A stretch of DNA of 64,000 bases from Sphaeroforma sirkka (lineage: Eukaryota; Opisthokonta; Ichthyosporea; Ichthyophonida). Location: NCBI GenBank assembly GCA_001586965.3, contig LUCW03000039.1:32501-96500 (forward strand), read 5' to 3'. Below, piece by piece: positions 1-15,000 of the stretch (the stretch's first letter is position 1; each line of letters begins with the position of its first letter). Made by a program: the position numbers and the translations under genes. Below the pieces are notes generated by a model that worked only from the letters and a program-made list of their open reading frames with translations, was not told the DNA's origin and did not search any database.

Positions 1-3000
1 GCTTGTACGGTTGTAGGGTATGTGGGTTTTGCTTGTACGGTTGTAGGTGTGTGGGTTTTACTTGTACGGATGTAAGGTATGTGGGTTTTGCTTGTACAGT
101 TGTAGAGGGTATGTGGGTTTTACTTGTACGGTTGTAGTAGGTATGTGGGTTTTGCTTGTAGGGTTGTAGGGTATGTATGGGTTTTGCTTGTAGGGTTGTA
201 GGGTATGGGTTTTTGCTTGTACAGTTTGTAGGGTATGTGGGTTTTGCTTGTAGGGTTGTAGGGTATGTGGGTTTTGCTTGTACAGTTGTAGGGTATGTGG
301 GTTTTACTTGTACAGTTGTAGGAGTAAGTGGGTTTTGCTTGTAGGGTTGTAGAGGTATGTGGGTTTTGCTTGTACAGTTGTAGGTGTGTGGGTTTTGCTT
401 GTACAGTTGTAAGGTATGTGAGTTTTGCTTGTACAGTTGTAGGTGTGTGGGTTTTGCTTGTATGGTTGTAAGGTATGTGGGTTTTGCTTGTACAGTTGTA
501 CGTATGTGGGTTTTACTTGTACAGTTGGAGGCGTGTGGGTTTTGCTTTGTACGGATGTAAGGTATGTGGGTTTTGCTTGTACGGTTGGAGGCGTGTGGGT
601 TTTCGCTTGTACGGTTGTAGGGTATGTGGGTTTTTGCTTGTACGGTTGTAGGGTATGAGAATTTTTTTGCTTGTACAGTTGTATGGTTGTGGGTGTGTGG
701 GTTTTGCTTGTACAGTTGTAGGTGTGTGGATTTTTTGCTTGTACAGTTGTAGGGTATGTGGGTTTTGCTTGTACAGTTGTAGGTGTGTGGGTTTTGCTTG
801 TACGGATGTAAGGTATGTGGGTTTTGCTTGTACGGATGTAGGTGTGTGGGTTTTGCTTGTACAGTTGTAAGGTATGTGGGGTTTTGCTTGTACAGTTGTA
901 GGAGGTATGTGGGTTTTACTTGTACAGTTGTAGGTGTGTGGGTTTTGCTTGTACAGTTGTAGGTGTGTGGGTTTTGCTTGTACAGTTGTACGTATGTGGG
1001 TTTTGCTTGTACGGTTGGAGGCGTGTGGGTTTTGCTTGTACGGATGTAAGGTATGTGGGTTTTTGCTTGTACGGTTGGAGGCGTGTGGGTTTTCGCTTGT
1101 ACGGTTGTAGGGTATGTGGGTTTTTGCTTGTACGGTTGTAGGGTATGAGAATTTTTGCTTGTAGGGTTGTATGGTTGTGGGTGTGTGGGTTTTTGCTTGT
1201 ACGGTTGTAGGTGTGTGGATTTTGCTTGTACAGTTGTAGAGGGTATGTGGGTTTTGCTTGTACAGTTGTAGGTGTGTGGGTTTTGCTTGTACGGTTGTAT
1301 GTGGGTTTTACTTGTACGGATGTAAAAGGTATGTGGGTTTTGCTTGTACAGTTGGAGGCGTGTGGGTTTTCAACTTGTACAGTTGTAGGTATGTGGGTTT
1401 TGCTTGTACGGTTGTAGTAGGTATGAATTTTTTGCTTTGGGTATGGTTGTGGGTGTGTGGGTTTTGCTTGTACAGTTGTAGGTGTGTGGGTTTTGCTTGT
1501 ACAGTTGTAGGGTATGTGGGTTTTGCTTGTACAGTTGTAGGTGTGTGGGTTTTGCTTGTACGGATGTAGGTATGTGGGTTTTACTTTACGGATGTAGGTA
1601 TGTGGGTTTTGCTTGTACGGATGTAAGGTATGTGGGTTTTACTTGTACAGTTGTAGGGTATGTGGGTTTTGCTTGTACAGTTGTAGGTGTGTGGGTTTTG
1701 CTTGTACGGATGTAAGGTATGTGGGTTTTCTTGTACAGTTGTAGGGTATGGGTTTTACTTGTACAGTTGTAGGGTATGTGGGTTTTGCTTGTACAGTTGT
1801 AGGTGTGTGGGTTTTACTTGTACAGTTTGTAAGGTATGTGTGTTTTGCTTGTACAGTTGTAGGTGTGTGGGTTTTGCTTGTACAGTTGTAGGGTATGCAG
1901 GTTTTGCTTGTACAGTTGTAGGTGTGTGGGTTTTGCTTGTACAGTTGTAGGGTATGTGGGTTTTGCTTGTACGGTTGTAGGTGTGTGGGTTTTGCTTGTA
2001 CAGTTGTAGGTGTGTGGGTTTTGCTTGTACGGTTGTAAGGTATGTGGGTTTTTGCTTGTACGGTTGTAGGTATGTGGGTTTTGCTTGTACAGTTGTAGGG
2101 TATGTGGGTTTTGCTTGTACAGTTGTAGGTGTGTGGGTTTTGCTTGTACAGTGTAAGGTATGTGGGTTTTGCTTGTACAGTTGTAAGGTATGTGGAGTTT
2201 TGCTTGTACAGTTGTAGGTGTGTGGGTTTTACTTGTACAGTTGTAAGGTATGTGGGTTTTGCTTGTACAGTTGTACGTATGTGGGTTTTGCTTGTACAGT
2301 TAGGTGTGTGGGTTTTGCTTGTACGGATGTAAGGTATGTGGGTTTTGCTTGTACAGTTGGAGGTGTGGTGGGTTTTCTTGTACAGTTGTAGGGTATGTGG
2401 GTTTTGCTTGTACAGTTGTAGGGTATGTGGTTTTTTTTGCTTGTAGGGTTGTAGGTGTGTGGGTTTTGCTTGTACAGTTGTAGGTGTGTGGGTTTTGCTT
2501 GTACAGTTGTAGGGTATGTGGGTTTTGCTTGTAGTTGTAGGTGTGTGGGTTTTGCTTGTATGTGGGTTTTACTTGTACAGTTGTAAGGTATGTGGGTTTT
2601 TTGCTTGTACAGTTGTAGGTGTATGGGTTTTGCTTGTACAGTTGTAGGGTATGTGGGTTTTACTTGTACAGTTGTAGGTGTGTGGGTTTTTTGCTTGTAC
2701 GTTGTAGGTATGTGGGTTTTGCTTGTACGGTTGTAGGTGTGTGGGTTTTGCTTGTACGGTTGTAAGGTATGTGGTTTTGCTTGTACAGTTGTAGGTATGT
2801 GGGTTTTGCTTGGTGTGGGTTTTGCTTGTACGGAGTAAGGTATGTAAGGCTTGTGTTGGGTTTTGCTTGTACAGTTGTAGGGTATGTGGGTTTTTTGTAC
2901 TTGTATACAGCTTGTAGGGGTATGGTTGTGGGTGTGTGGGTTTTGCTTGTACAGTTGTAGGTGTGTGGGTTTTTTGCTTGTACAGTTGTAGGTATGTGGG

Positions 3001-6000
3001 TTTTACTTGTACAGTTGTAGGTGTGTGGGTTTTGCTTGTACGGTTGTAAGGTATGTGGGTTTTGCTTGTACGGATGTAGGTATGTGGGTTTTGCTTGTAC
3101 AGTTGTAAGGTATGTGGGTTTTGCTTGTACAGTTGTAGGGTATGTGGGTTTTACTTGTACAGTTGTAGGTGTGTGGGTTTTGCTTGTACAGTTGTAAGGT
3201 ATGTGGGTTTTGCTTGTACAGTTGTAGGTATGTGGGTTTTTTTACTTGTACAGTTGTAGGTATGTGGGTTTTGCTTGTACAGTTGTAGGTATGTGGGTTT
3301 TGCTTGTACAGTTGTAGGGTATGTGGGTTTTGCTTTATACGGTTGTAGGTGTGTGGGTTTTGCTTGTACAGTTGTAAGGTATGTGGGTTTTGCTTGTACA
3401 GTTGTAGGTATGTGGGTTTTGCTTGTACAGTTGTAGGTGTGTGGGTTTTGTAGGTGTGTGGGTTTTGCTTGTACAGTTGTAAGGTGTGTGGTGGGTTTTG
3501 CTTGTACAGTTGTAGGTGTGTGGGTTTTGCTTGTACAGTTGTAGGTATGTGGGTTTTGCTTGTACAGTTGTAGGTATGTGGGTTTTGCTTGTACAGTTGT
3601 AGTTGGTGTGTGGGTTTTTGCTTGTACAGTTGTAGGTGTGTGGGTTTTGCTTGTACAGTTGTAGGTATGTAGGGTATGTGGGTTTTGCTTGTACAGTTGT
3701 AGGTGTGTGGGTTGTACAGTTGTAAGGTATGTGGGTTTTGCTTGTACAGTTGTAGGTGTGTGGGTTTTGCTTGTACAGTTGTAGGTGTGTGGGTTTTGCT
3801 TGTACGGTTGTAAGGTATGTGGGTTTTGCTTGTACAGTTGTAGGTATGTGGGTTTTGCTTGTACAGTTTGTAGGTATGTGGGTTTGCTTGTACAGTTTGT
3901 AGGTGTGTGGGTTTTGCTTGTACGGTTGTAGGTATGTGGGTTTTGCTTGTACGGTTGTAGGTATGTGGGTACTTGTACAGTTGGGTTTTGCTTGTACAGT
4001 TGTAGGTATGTAGGTTTTGCTTGTACGGTTGTGTGGGTTTGCTTGTACGGTTGTGTAGGTATGTGGGTTTTACTTGTACAGTTGTAGGTGTGTGGGTTTT
4101 ACTTGTACGGTTGTAAGGTGTGTGGGTTTTGCTTGTACGGTTGTACAGTTTTGCTTAGGGTTGTAGGTATGTGGGTTTTGCTTGTACGGTTGTAGGGTAT
4201 GTGTGGGTTTTGCTTGTACGGTTGTAGTAAGGTATGTGGGTTTTGCTTGTACAGTTGTAGGTATGTGGGTTTTGCTTGTACAGTTGTAGGTGTGTGGGTT
4301 TTGCTTGTACAGTTGTAGGGGTATGTGGGTTTTGCTTGTACAGTTGTTGTAGGTATGTGGGTTTGCTTGGTTGTAGGGTATGTGGGTTTTGCTTGTACAG
4401 TTGTAGGTATGTGGGTTTTGCTTGTACGGTTGTAGGTGTGTGGGTTTTGCTTGTACAGTTGTAGGTGTGTGGGTTTTGCTTGTACGGTTGTAGGTATGTG
4501 GGTTTTGCTTGTACGGTTGTAGGTGTGTGGGTTTTGCTTGTACAGTTGTAAGGTATGTGGGTTTTGCTTGTACAGTTGTAGGTGTGTGGGTTTTTTGCTT
4601 GTACGGTTGTAGGTAAGGTATGTGGGTTTTGCTTGTACAGTTGTAGGTATGTGGGTTTGCTTGTAGGTTTTGTGTTGCTTGTAAGTATGTGGGTTTTGCT
4701 TGTACAGTTGTAGGTATGTGGGTTTTGCTTGTACAGTTGTAGGGGTGTGGGTTTTGCTTGTACGGTTGTAGGTATGTGGGTTTTGCTTGTACAGTTGTAA
4801 GGTATGTGGGTTTTGCTTGTACAGTTGTAAGGTTGTAAGTTATGTGGAGTTGTTTGCTTGTACGGTTGTTGTAGTAGGTATGTGGGTTTTTGCTTGTACA
4901 GTTGTAAGGTGTGTGGGTTTTGCTTGTACAGTTGTAGGTATGTGGGTTTTGCTTGTACGGTTTTGCTTGTACAGTTGTAGGTATGTGGGTTTTGCTTGTA
5001 CAGTTGTAAGGTATGTGGGTTTTGCTTGTACAGTTGTAAGGTATGTGGGTTTTGCTTGTACAGTTGTAGGTATGTGGGTTTTGCTTGTACAGTTGTAAGG
5101 TATGTGGGTTTTGCTTGTACAGTTGTAGGTATGTGGGTTTTGCTTGTACGGTTGTAGGTATGTGGGTTTTGCTTGTACAGTTGTAGGTATGTGGGTTTTG
5201 CTTGTACAGTTGTAAGGTATGTGGGTTTTGCTTGTACATGTGGGTTGTAGTTGTAGGTGTGTGGGTTTTGCTTGTACGGTTGTAGGGTATGTGGGTTTTA
5301 CTTGTACAGTTGTAAGGTGTGGGTTTTGCTTGTACAGTTGTAGGGTATGTGGGTTTTGCTTGTACAGTTGTAGGTGTGTGGTTTTTGCTTGTGGGTTTTG
5401 CTTGTAGGTTGTAGGTATGTGGTTTTGCTTGTACGGTTGTAGGTATGTGGGTTTTGCTTGTACAGTTGTATAAGGTGTGGGTTTTGCTTGTAGTTGTAGG
5501 TTGTAGGTGTTGTGGGTTTTGCTTGTACAGTTGTAGGTATGTGGGTTTTGCTTGTACAGTTGCTTGTGGGTTTTGCTTGTACAGTTGTAGGGTGTGTGGG
5601 TTTTGCTTGTACAGTTGTAGGTGTGTGGGTTTTGCTTGTACAGTTGTTGTAAGTTGGTATGTGGGTTTTGCTTGTACAGTTTGTAGGGTATGTGGGTTGT
5701 GGGTTTTTGTACGGTTGTAGGGTATGTGGGTTTTGCTTGTACAGTTGTAGGTGTGTGGGTTTTGCTTGTACAGTTGTAGGTGTGTGGGTTTTGCTTGTAC
5801 GGTTGTAAGGTATGTGGGTTTTGCTTGTACGGTTGTAGGGTATGTGGGTTTTGCTTGTACGGTTGTAGGGGTATGTGGGTTTTGCTTGTACAGTTGTAGG
5901 TGTGTGGGTTTTGCTTGCTTGTACAGTTGTAGGTATGTGGGTTTTACTTGTACAGTTGTAGGTGTGGGTTTTGCTTGTGGGTTGTAGGTGTGTACAGTTT

Positions 6001-9000
6001 TGCTTGTACGGATTGTAAGGTATGTGGGTTTTGCTTGTACAGTTGTAGGTGTGTGGGTTTTGCTTGTACAGTTGTAGGGTATGTGGGTTTTGCTTGTACA
6101 GTTGTAGGTGTGTGGGTTTTGCTTGTACAGTTGTAAGGTATGTGGGTTTTTGCTTGTACAGTTGTAGGTGTGTGGGTTTTGCTTGTACAGTTGTAGGAGT
6201 GTGTGGGTTTTACTTGTACAGTTGTAGGTGTGTGGGTTTTGCTTGTACAGTTGTAGGTATGTGGGTTTTGCTTGTACGGTTGTAGGTATGTGGGTTTTGC
6301 TTGTACAGTTGTAGGTGTGTGGGTTTTACTTGTACGGTTGTAGGTATGTGGGTTTTGCTTGTACAGTTGTAGTAGGTATGTGGGTTTTGCTTGTACAGTT
6401 GTAGGGTATGGGTTTTGCTTGTACAGTTGTAGGGTATGTGGGTTTTGCTTGTACGGTTGTAGGTATGTGGGTTTTTTGCTTGTACAGTTGCTTGGTTGTA
6501 AGGTATGTGGGTTTTTTGCTTGTACAGTTGTAGTTGTGTGTGTGGGTTTTGCTTGTACAGTTGTGTAAGGTATGTGGGTTTTGCTTGTACGGTTGTAGGT
6601 GTGTGGGTTTTGCTTGTACGGTTGTAGTAAGGTATGTGGGTTTTGCTTGTACGGTTGTAGGGTATGTGGGTTTTGCTTGTACAGTTGTAGGTGTGTGGGT
6701 TTTGCTTGTACGGTTGTAAGGTATGTGGGTTTTTGCTTGTACGGTTGTAGGTGTATGTGGGTTTTTTTACTTGTACGGTTGTACGGTTGTAGGTTGTAGG
6801 TGTGTGGGTTTTGCTTGTACAGTTGTAAGGTATGTGGGGTATGTTGTAGGTTTGGGTTTGTACGGTTGTAAGGTATGTGGGTTTTGCTTGTGGGTTGTAG
6901 GCTGTGGGTTTTGCTTGTACGGTTGTAGGGTATGTGGGTTTTACTTGTACAGTTGTAGGTATGTGGGTTGCTTGTGGGTTTTGCTTGTACAGTTGTAGGG
7001 TATGTGGTTTTTGCTTGTACAGTTGTAGGTGTGTGGGTTTTGCTTGTACAGGTGTGTAGGTATGTGGGTTTTGCTTGTACAGTTGTAGGGTGTGTGGGTT
7101 TTGCTTGTACGGTTGTAGGTGTGTGGGTTTTGCTTGTACGGTTGTAAGGTATGTGGGTTTTGCTTGTACAGTTGTAGGTGTGTGGGGTTTTACTTGTACA
7201 GTTGTAGGGTATGTGGGTTTTGCTTGTACAGTTGTAGGTGTGTGGGTTTTGCTTGGATGTAGGTATGTGGGTTTTCTTGTACAGTTGTAGGTATGTGGGT
7301 TTTGCTTGTACAGTTGTAAGGTATGTGGGTTTTGCTTGTACAGTTGTAGGTATGTGGGTTTTGCTTGTACAGTTGTAGGTATGTGGGTTTTGCTTGTACA
7401 GTTGTAGAGGTATGTGGGTTTTGCTTGTACAGTTGTAGATAAGTATGTGGGTTTTACTTGTACAGTTTGTGTGGGTTTTGCTTGTACAGTTGTAGGTGTG
7501 TGGGTTTTGCTTGTACAGTTGTAGGTGTGTGGGTTTTGCTTGTACGGATGTAAGGTATGTGGGTTTTGCTTGTACGGTTGTAAGGTATGTGGGTTTTGCT
7601 TGTACAGTTGTAGGGTATGTGGGTTTTGCTTGTACAGTTGTAGGTGTGTGGGTTTTGCTTGTACGGTTGTAAGGTATGTGGGTTTTGCTTGTACAGTTGT
7701 AGGTGTGTGTGGGTTTTGCTTGTACAGTTGTAAGGTATGTGGGTTTTGCTTGTACAGTTGTAGGTGTGTGGGTTTTGCTTGTACGGTTGTAGGTATGTGG
7801 GTTTTGCTTGTACAGTTGTAGGTATGTGGGTTTTACTTGTACAGTTTGTAGGTGTATGAGTTTTACTTGTGTTGTAGGTTTGGGTTTTACTTGTACAGTT
7901 GTAAGGTATGTGGGTTTTTGGTTTTACAGTTGTAAGGTATGTGGGTTTTGCTTGTAGTTGTAGGTATGTGGGTTTTGCTTGTACAGTTGTAGGGTATGTG
8001 GGTTTTGCTTGTACAGTTGTAGGTATGTGGGTTTTGCTTGTACAGTTGTAGGGTATGTGGGTTTTGCTTGTACAGTTGTAGGTATGTGGGTTTGCTTGTA
8101 CAGTTGTAGGTGTGTGGGTTTTTGTACAGTTGTAGGAAGGTATGTGGGTTTTGCTTGTACAGTTGTAGGGTATGTGGGTTTTACTTGTACAGTTGTAGGT
8201 GTGTGGGTTTTGCTTGTACAGTTGTAGGGTATGTGGGTTTTGCTTGTACAGTTGTAGGTGTGTGGGTTTTACTTGTACAGTTGTAGGTATGTGGGTTTTG
8301 CTTGTACGGATGTGTAGGTATGTGGGTTTTGCTTGTTTGTAGGTATGTGGAGTTTTGCTTGTACGGTTGTATTGTAGGGTATGTGGGTTTTGCTTGTACA
8401 GTTGTAGGTGTGTGGGTTTTGCTTGTACGGTTGTAAGGTATGTGGGTTTTGCTTGTACAGTTGTTGTGGGTTTTGCTTGTACAGTTGTAGAGGTATGTGG
8501 GTTTTGCTTGTACAGTTGTAGGTGTGTGGGTACAGTTGTGGGTTGTGGGTTTTGCTTGTACAGTTGTAAGGTATGTGGGTTTTACTTGTACAGTTGTAGG
8601 GTGTGTGGGTTTTGCTTGTACAGTTTGTAGGGTATGTGGGTTTTACTTGTACAGTTGTAGGGTGTGTGGGTTTTGCTTGTACAGTTGTAAGGTATGTGGG
8701 TTTTGCTTGTACAGTTGTAGGGTGTGTGGGTTTTTTTGTAGCTGGTTGTAAGGTATGTGGGTTTTGCTTGTACAGTTGTAGGTGTGTGGGTTTTGCTTGT
8801 ACAGTTGTAGGTGTGTGGGTTTTGCTTGTACAGTTGTAGGTGTGTGGGTTTTTTACTTGTATGTGGGTTTTTGCTTGTAAGTAAGGTATGTGGGTTTTAC
8901 TTGTACGGTTGTAGGTGTGTGGGTTTGCTTGGGTTGCTTGTAGGTATGTGGGTTTTGCTTGTACAGTTGTAGGTATGTGGGTTTTGCTTGTACAGTTGTA

Positions 9001-12000
9001 GGTGGTTGTAGGTATATGTGGGTTTTTTGCTTGTACAGTTGTAGGTATGTGGGTTTTGCTTGTACGGTTTGTAGGTATGTGGGTTTTGCTTGTACGGTTG
9101 TAAAGGTGTGTGGGTTTTGCTTGTACAGTTGTAGGTATGTGGGTTTTGCTTGTACAGTTTAGGTGTGTGGGTTTTGCTTGTACAGTTTGTAGTTGTAAGG
9201 TATGGGTTTTGCTTGTACAGTTGTAGAGGTATGTGGGTTTTGCTTGTACAGTTGTAGGTATATGGGTTTTGCTTGTACAGTTGTAGGTGTGTGGGTTTTG
9301 CTTGTACAGTTGTAGGGGTGTGTGGGTTTTGCTTGTACAGTTGTAGGAGGTATGTGGGTTTTGCTTGTACAGTTGTAGGTGTGTGGGTTTTGCTTGTAGG
9401 GTTGTAGGGTATGTGGGTTTTACTTGTACAGTTGTAGGTGTGTGGGTTTTGCTTGTACAGTTGTAGGTATGTGGGTTTTGCTTGTACGGTTGTAGGGTAT
9501 GTGGGTTTTGCTTGTACAGTTGTAGGTGTGTGGGTTTTACTTGTACGGATGTAAGGTATGTGGGTTTTGCTTGTACGGATGTAAGGTATGTGGGTTTTGC
9601 TTGTACAGTTGGTTGTAGGGTATGTGGGTTTTGCTTGTACAGTTGTAGGTATGTGGGTTTTGCTTGTACAGTTGTAAGGTATGTGGGTTTTGCTTGTACA
9701 GTTGTAGGGTATGTGGGTTTTGCTTGTACAGTTGTAGGGGTGTGTTTTGCTTTTTTACAGTTTATGTACAGTTTTGTGGGTTTTGCTTGTACGGTTGTAA
9801 GGTATGTGGGTTTTGCTTGTACAGTTGTAAGGTATGTGGGTTTTGCTTGTACAGTTGTAGGTATGTGGGTTTTGCTTGTACGGTTGTAGGTATGTGGGTT
9901 TTGCTTGTACAGTTGTAGGGTATGTAGGTTTTGCTTGTACAGTTTGTAGAGTATGTGGGTTTTGCTTGTACAGTTTGCTTGTGGGTTTTTGCTTGTACGG
10001 TTGTAAGGTATGTGGGTTTTGCTTGTACAGTTGTAGGTGTGTGGTTTTTTGCTTGTACGGTTGTAGGTATGTGGGTTTTACTTGTACAGTTGTAGGTGTG
10101 TGGGTTTTGCTTGTACAGTTGGGTATGTGGGTTTTGCTTGTACAGTTGTAGGTGTGTGGGTTTTGCTTGTACGGTTGTAAAGGTATGTGGGTTTTACTTG
10201 TACAGTTGTAGGTGTGTGGGTTTTGCTTGTACAGTTGTAGGGTATGTGGGTTTTGCTTGTACAGTTGTAGGGTATGTGGGTTTTGCTTGTACAGTTGTAG
10301 GTATGTGGGTTTTGCTTGTACAGTTGTAGGGTATGTGGGTTTTTGCTTGTACAGTTGTAGGTGTGTGGGTTTTGCTTGTACAGTTGTAGGTATGTGGGTT
10401 TTTTGCTTGTACAGTTGTGTAAGGTATGTGGGTTTTACTTGTACAGTTGTAGGTATGTGGGTTTTACTTGTACGGTTGTAGGTGTGTGGGTTTTGCTTGT
10501 ACGGTTGTAGGGTATGTGGGTTTTGCTTGTACAGTTGTAGGTGTGTGGGTTTTGCTTGTACAGTTGCTTGTAAGGTATGTGGGTTTTGCTTGTACAGTTG
10601 TAGGTGTGTGGGTTTGCTTGCTTGTACAGTTGTAAGGTATGTGGGTTTTGCTTGTATGGTTGTAGGGTATGTGGGTTTTGCTTGTACAGTTGTAGGTGTG
10701 TGGGCTTTTGCTTGTACAGTTGTAGGTATGTGGGTTTTGCTTGTACAGTTGTAGGTATGTGGGTTTTGCTTGTACAGTTGTAGAGTATGTGGGTTTTGCT
10801 TGTACAGTTGTAGGTGTGTGGGTTTTCGCTTTTGGGGTTGTAGGGTATGTGGGTTTTGCTTGTACAGTTGTAGGTGTGGGTTTTGCTTGTACAGTTGTAA
10901 GGTATGTGGGTTTTGCTTGTACGGTTGTAGGGTATGTGGGTTTTGCTTGTACAGTTGTAAGGTGTGTGGGTTTTGCTTGTACAGTTGTTTTGCTTGTAGT
11001 TGTAGGTGTGTGGGTTTTGCTTGTACAGTTGTAGGTGTGTGGGTTTTGCTTGTACAGTTGTAGGTGTGTGGGTTTTACTTGTACAGTTGTAAAGGTATGT
11101 AAGGTTTTACTTGTATGGTTGTAGGGTATGTGGGTTTTGCTTGTACAGTTTAGCAAGGTATGTGGGTTTTGCTTGTACAGTTGTAGGTATGTGGGTTTTA
11201 CTTGTGGGTTGTAGGGTATGTGGGTTTTGCTTGTACAGTTGTAGGGTATGTGGGTTTTGCTTGTACGGTTGTAGGTGTGTGGGTTTTCGCTTTTAGGGTT
11301 GTAGGGTATAATGGGTTTTGCTTGTACAGTTGTAGGTGTGTGGGTTTTGCTTGTACAGTTGTAAGGTATGTGGGTTTTTTTGCTTGTAGGGTTGTAGGGT
11401 ATGTGGGTTTTGCTTGTACAGTTGTAGGTGTGTGGGTTTTGCTTGTACGGATGTAAGGTATGTGGGTTTTGCTTGTACGGATGTAAGGTATGTGGGGTTT
11501 TACTTGTACAGTTGTAGGGTATGTGGGTTTTGCTTGTACAGTTGTAGGTGTGTGGGTTTTTGCTTGTACGGATGTAAGGTATGTGGGTTTTGCTTGTACA
11601 GTTGTAGGTATGTGGGTTTTGCTTGTACAGTTGTAGAGGTATGTGGGTTTTGCTTGTACAGTTGTAGGGTATGTGGGTTTTTTGCTTGTACAGTTGTAAG
11701 GTATGTGGGTTTTACTTGTACAGTTGTAGGTATGTGGGTTTTTTGCTTGTACAGTTGTAAGGGTATGTGGGTTTTGCTTGTACAGTTGTAGGGTATGTGG
11801 GTTTTTGCTTGTACAGTTGTAGGTGTGTGGGTTTTGCTTGTACAGTTGTAGGTATGTGGGTTTTGCTTGTACAGTTGGGTATGTGGGTTTTGCTTGTACA
11901 GTTGTAGGCGTGTGGGTTTTGCTTGTGGGTAAGGTTTTGCTTGTACGGTTGTAGGTGTGTGGGTTTTGCTTGTACGGATGTAAAGGTATGTGGGTTTTGC

Positions 12001-15000
12001 TTGTACGGATGTAAGGTATGTGGGTTTTGCTTGTACAGTTGTATGTAGGTATGTGGGTTTTGCTTGTACAGTTGTAGGTGTGTGGGTTTTGCTTGTACGG
12101 ATGTAAGGTATGTGTGGGTTTTGCTTGTACAGTTGTAGGAGTATGTGGGTTTTGCTTGTACAGTTGTAAGGTATGTGGGTTTTACTTGTACAGTTGTAGG
12201 AGTATGTGGGTTTTGCTTGTACAGTTGTAGGGTATGTGGGTTTTGCTTGTACAGTTGTTGTAGGGTATGTGGGTTTTGCTTGTACAGTTGTAGGGTGTGT
12301 GGGTTTTGCTTGTACAGTTGTAGGGTATGTGAGTTTTGCTTGTACAGTTGTAGGTGTGTGGGTTTTGCTTGTACGGATGTATAAGTATGTGGGTTTTGCT
12401 TGTACAGGTTGCAGGTATGTGGGTTTTGCTTGTACGGTTGTAGGGTATGTGGGTTTTACTTGTAGGGTTGTAGGGTATGTGGGTTTTGCTTGTACAGTTG
12501 TAGGTGTGTGGGTTTTTGTTACAGTTGTAAGGTATGTGGGTTTTGCTTGTACAGTTGTAGGTGTGTGGGTTTTGCTTGTACGGTTGTAAGGTATGTGGGT
12601 TTTGCTTGTATGGTTTGTAGGGTATGTGGGTTTTGCTTGTACAGTTGTAAGGTATGTGGGTTTTGCTTGTACAGTTGTAGAGGTCTGTGGGTTTTGCTTG
12701 TACGGTTGTAGGGTATGTGGGTTTTGCTTGTACGGTTGTAGGTATGTGGGTTTTGCTTGTACAGTTGTAGGTGTGTGGGTTTTTTTGCTTTTAGGGTTGT
12801 AGGGTATGTGGGTTTTGCTTGTACGGTTGTAGGTGTGTGGGTTTTTGCTTGTACGGTTGTAAGGTATGTGGGTTTTCGCTTGTAGGGTTGTAGGGTATGT
12901 GGGTTTTTGCTTGTACGGTTGTAGGTGTGTGGGTTTTGCTTGTACGGATGTATAGGTATGTGGGTTTTGCTTGTACAGTTGTAGGTGTGTGTGGTTTTGC
13001 TTGTACAGTTGTAAGGTATGTGGGTTTTGCTTGTACAGTTGTAGGTGTGTGGGTTTTGCTTGTACGGTTTGTAAGGTATGTGGGTTTTGCTTGTACGGTT
13101 GTAGGGTATGTATGGGTTTTGCTTGTACAGTTGTAAGGTATGTGGGTTTTACTTGTACGGTTGTAGGTGTCTGTGGGTTTTGCTTGTACAGTTGTAGGGT
13201 ATGTGGGTTTTTTGCTTGTACGGTTGTAGGTATGTGGGTTTTGCTTGTACAGTTGTAGGTGTGTGGGTTTTCAACTTTTAGGGTTGTAGGGTATGTGGGT
13301 TTTGCTTGTACAGTTGTAGGTGTGTGGGTTTTGCTTGTACAGTTGTAAGGTATGTGGGTTTTGCTTGTACAGGGTTGTAAGGTATGTGGGTTTTGCTTGT
13401 ACAGTTGTAGGTGTGTGGGTTTTGCTTGTACGGTTGTAAGGTATGTGGGTTTTGCTTGTACGGTTGTAAGGTATGTGGGTTTTGCTTGTTCAGTTGTAGG
13501 GTATGTGGGTTTTACTTGTACAGTTGTAGGTGTGTGGGTTTTGCTTGTACGGATGTAAGGTATGTGGAGTTTTTTGCTTGTACAGTTGTAGGGTAAGTGG
13601 GTTTTGCTTGTACAGTTGTAGGGTATGTGGGTTTTACTTGTAGGGTTGTAGGGTATGTGGGTTTTGCTTGTACAGTTGTAGGTGTGTGAATGGGTTTTAC
13701 TTGTACAGTTTGTAGGGTATGTGGGTTTTTTGCTTGTACAGTTGTAAGAGGTATGTATGGGTTTTGCTTGTACAGTTGTAGGTATGTGGGTTCTTGCTTG
13801 TACGGTTGTAAGTGTCAGTTTTGCTTGTACAGTTGTAAGGTATGTGGGTTTTGCTTGTACAGTTTGTACGTATGTGGGTTTTACTTGTACAGTTGGAAGC
13901 GTGTGGGTTTTGCTTGTACGGATGTAAGGTATGTGGGTTTTGCTTGTACAGTTGTAGGTGTGTGGGTTTTACTTGTACTGGATTGTAGGGTATGTGGGTT
14001 TTACTTGTACGGATGTAAGGTATGTGGGTTTTACTTGTACAGTTGTAGGGTATGTGGGTTTTGCTTGTACAGTTGTAGGTGTGTGGGTTTTGCTTGTCTG
14101 GATGTAAGGTATGTGGGTTTTGCTTGTACAGTTGTAGGTGTGTGGGTTTTGCTTGTACAGTTATAAGGTATGTGGGTTTTACTTGTACAGTTTGTAGGTG
14201 TGTGGGTTTTGCTTGTACGATTGTAGGGTATGTGGGTTTTGCTTGTACAGTTGTAGGTATGTGGTAGGTTTTGCTTGCTTACAGTTGTAGGGTGTGTGGG
14301 TTTTGCTTGTACAGTTGTAGGGTATGTGGGGCTTGTTTTGTAGGGTATGTGGTTTTGCTTGTACAGTTGTAGGGTGTGTGGGTTTTTGCTTTGTACAGTT
14401 GTATGGGTATGTGGGTTTTGCTTGTACAGTTGTAGGGTATGTGGGTTTTGCTTGTACAGTTGTAGGTATGTGGGTTTTGCTTGTACAGTTGTAGGGTATG
14501 TGGGTTTTGCTTGTACGGTTGTAGGTGTGTGGGTTTTGCTTGTACAGTTGTAAGGTATGTGGGTTTTGCTTGTACAGTTGTAGGGTATGTGGGTTTTGCT
14601 TGTACAGTTGTAGGGTATGTGGGTTTTACTTGTAGGGTTGTAGGGTATGTGGGTTTTGCTTGTACAGTTGTAGGGTATGTGGGTTTTTTGTACAGTTTGT
14701 AGGGTATGTGGGTTTTACAGTTGTAGGGTATGTGGGTTTTACTTGTACAGTTGTAGGTGTGTGGGTTTTGCTTGTACAGTTGTAGGGTATGTGGGTTTTG
14801 CTTGTACAGTTGTAGGTATGTGGGTTTTTAGCTTGTACAGTTGTAGGGTATGGGTTTTACTTGTACAGTTGTAGGTGTGTGGGTTTTACTTGTACAGTTG
14901 TAAAGGTATGTGGGTTTTACTTGTACAGTTGTAGGTGTGTGGGTTTGCTTGTACAGTTGTAAGGTATGTGGGTTTTGCTTGTACGGTTGTAGGGTATGTG

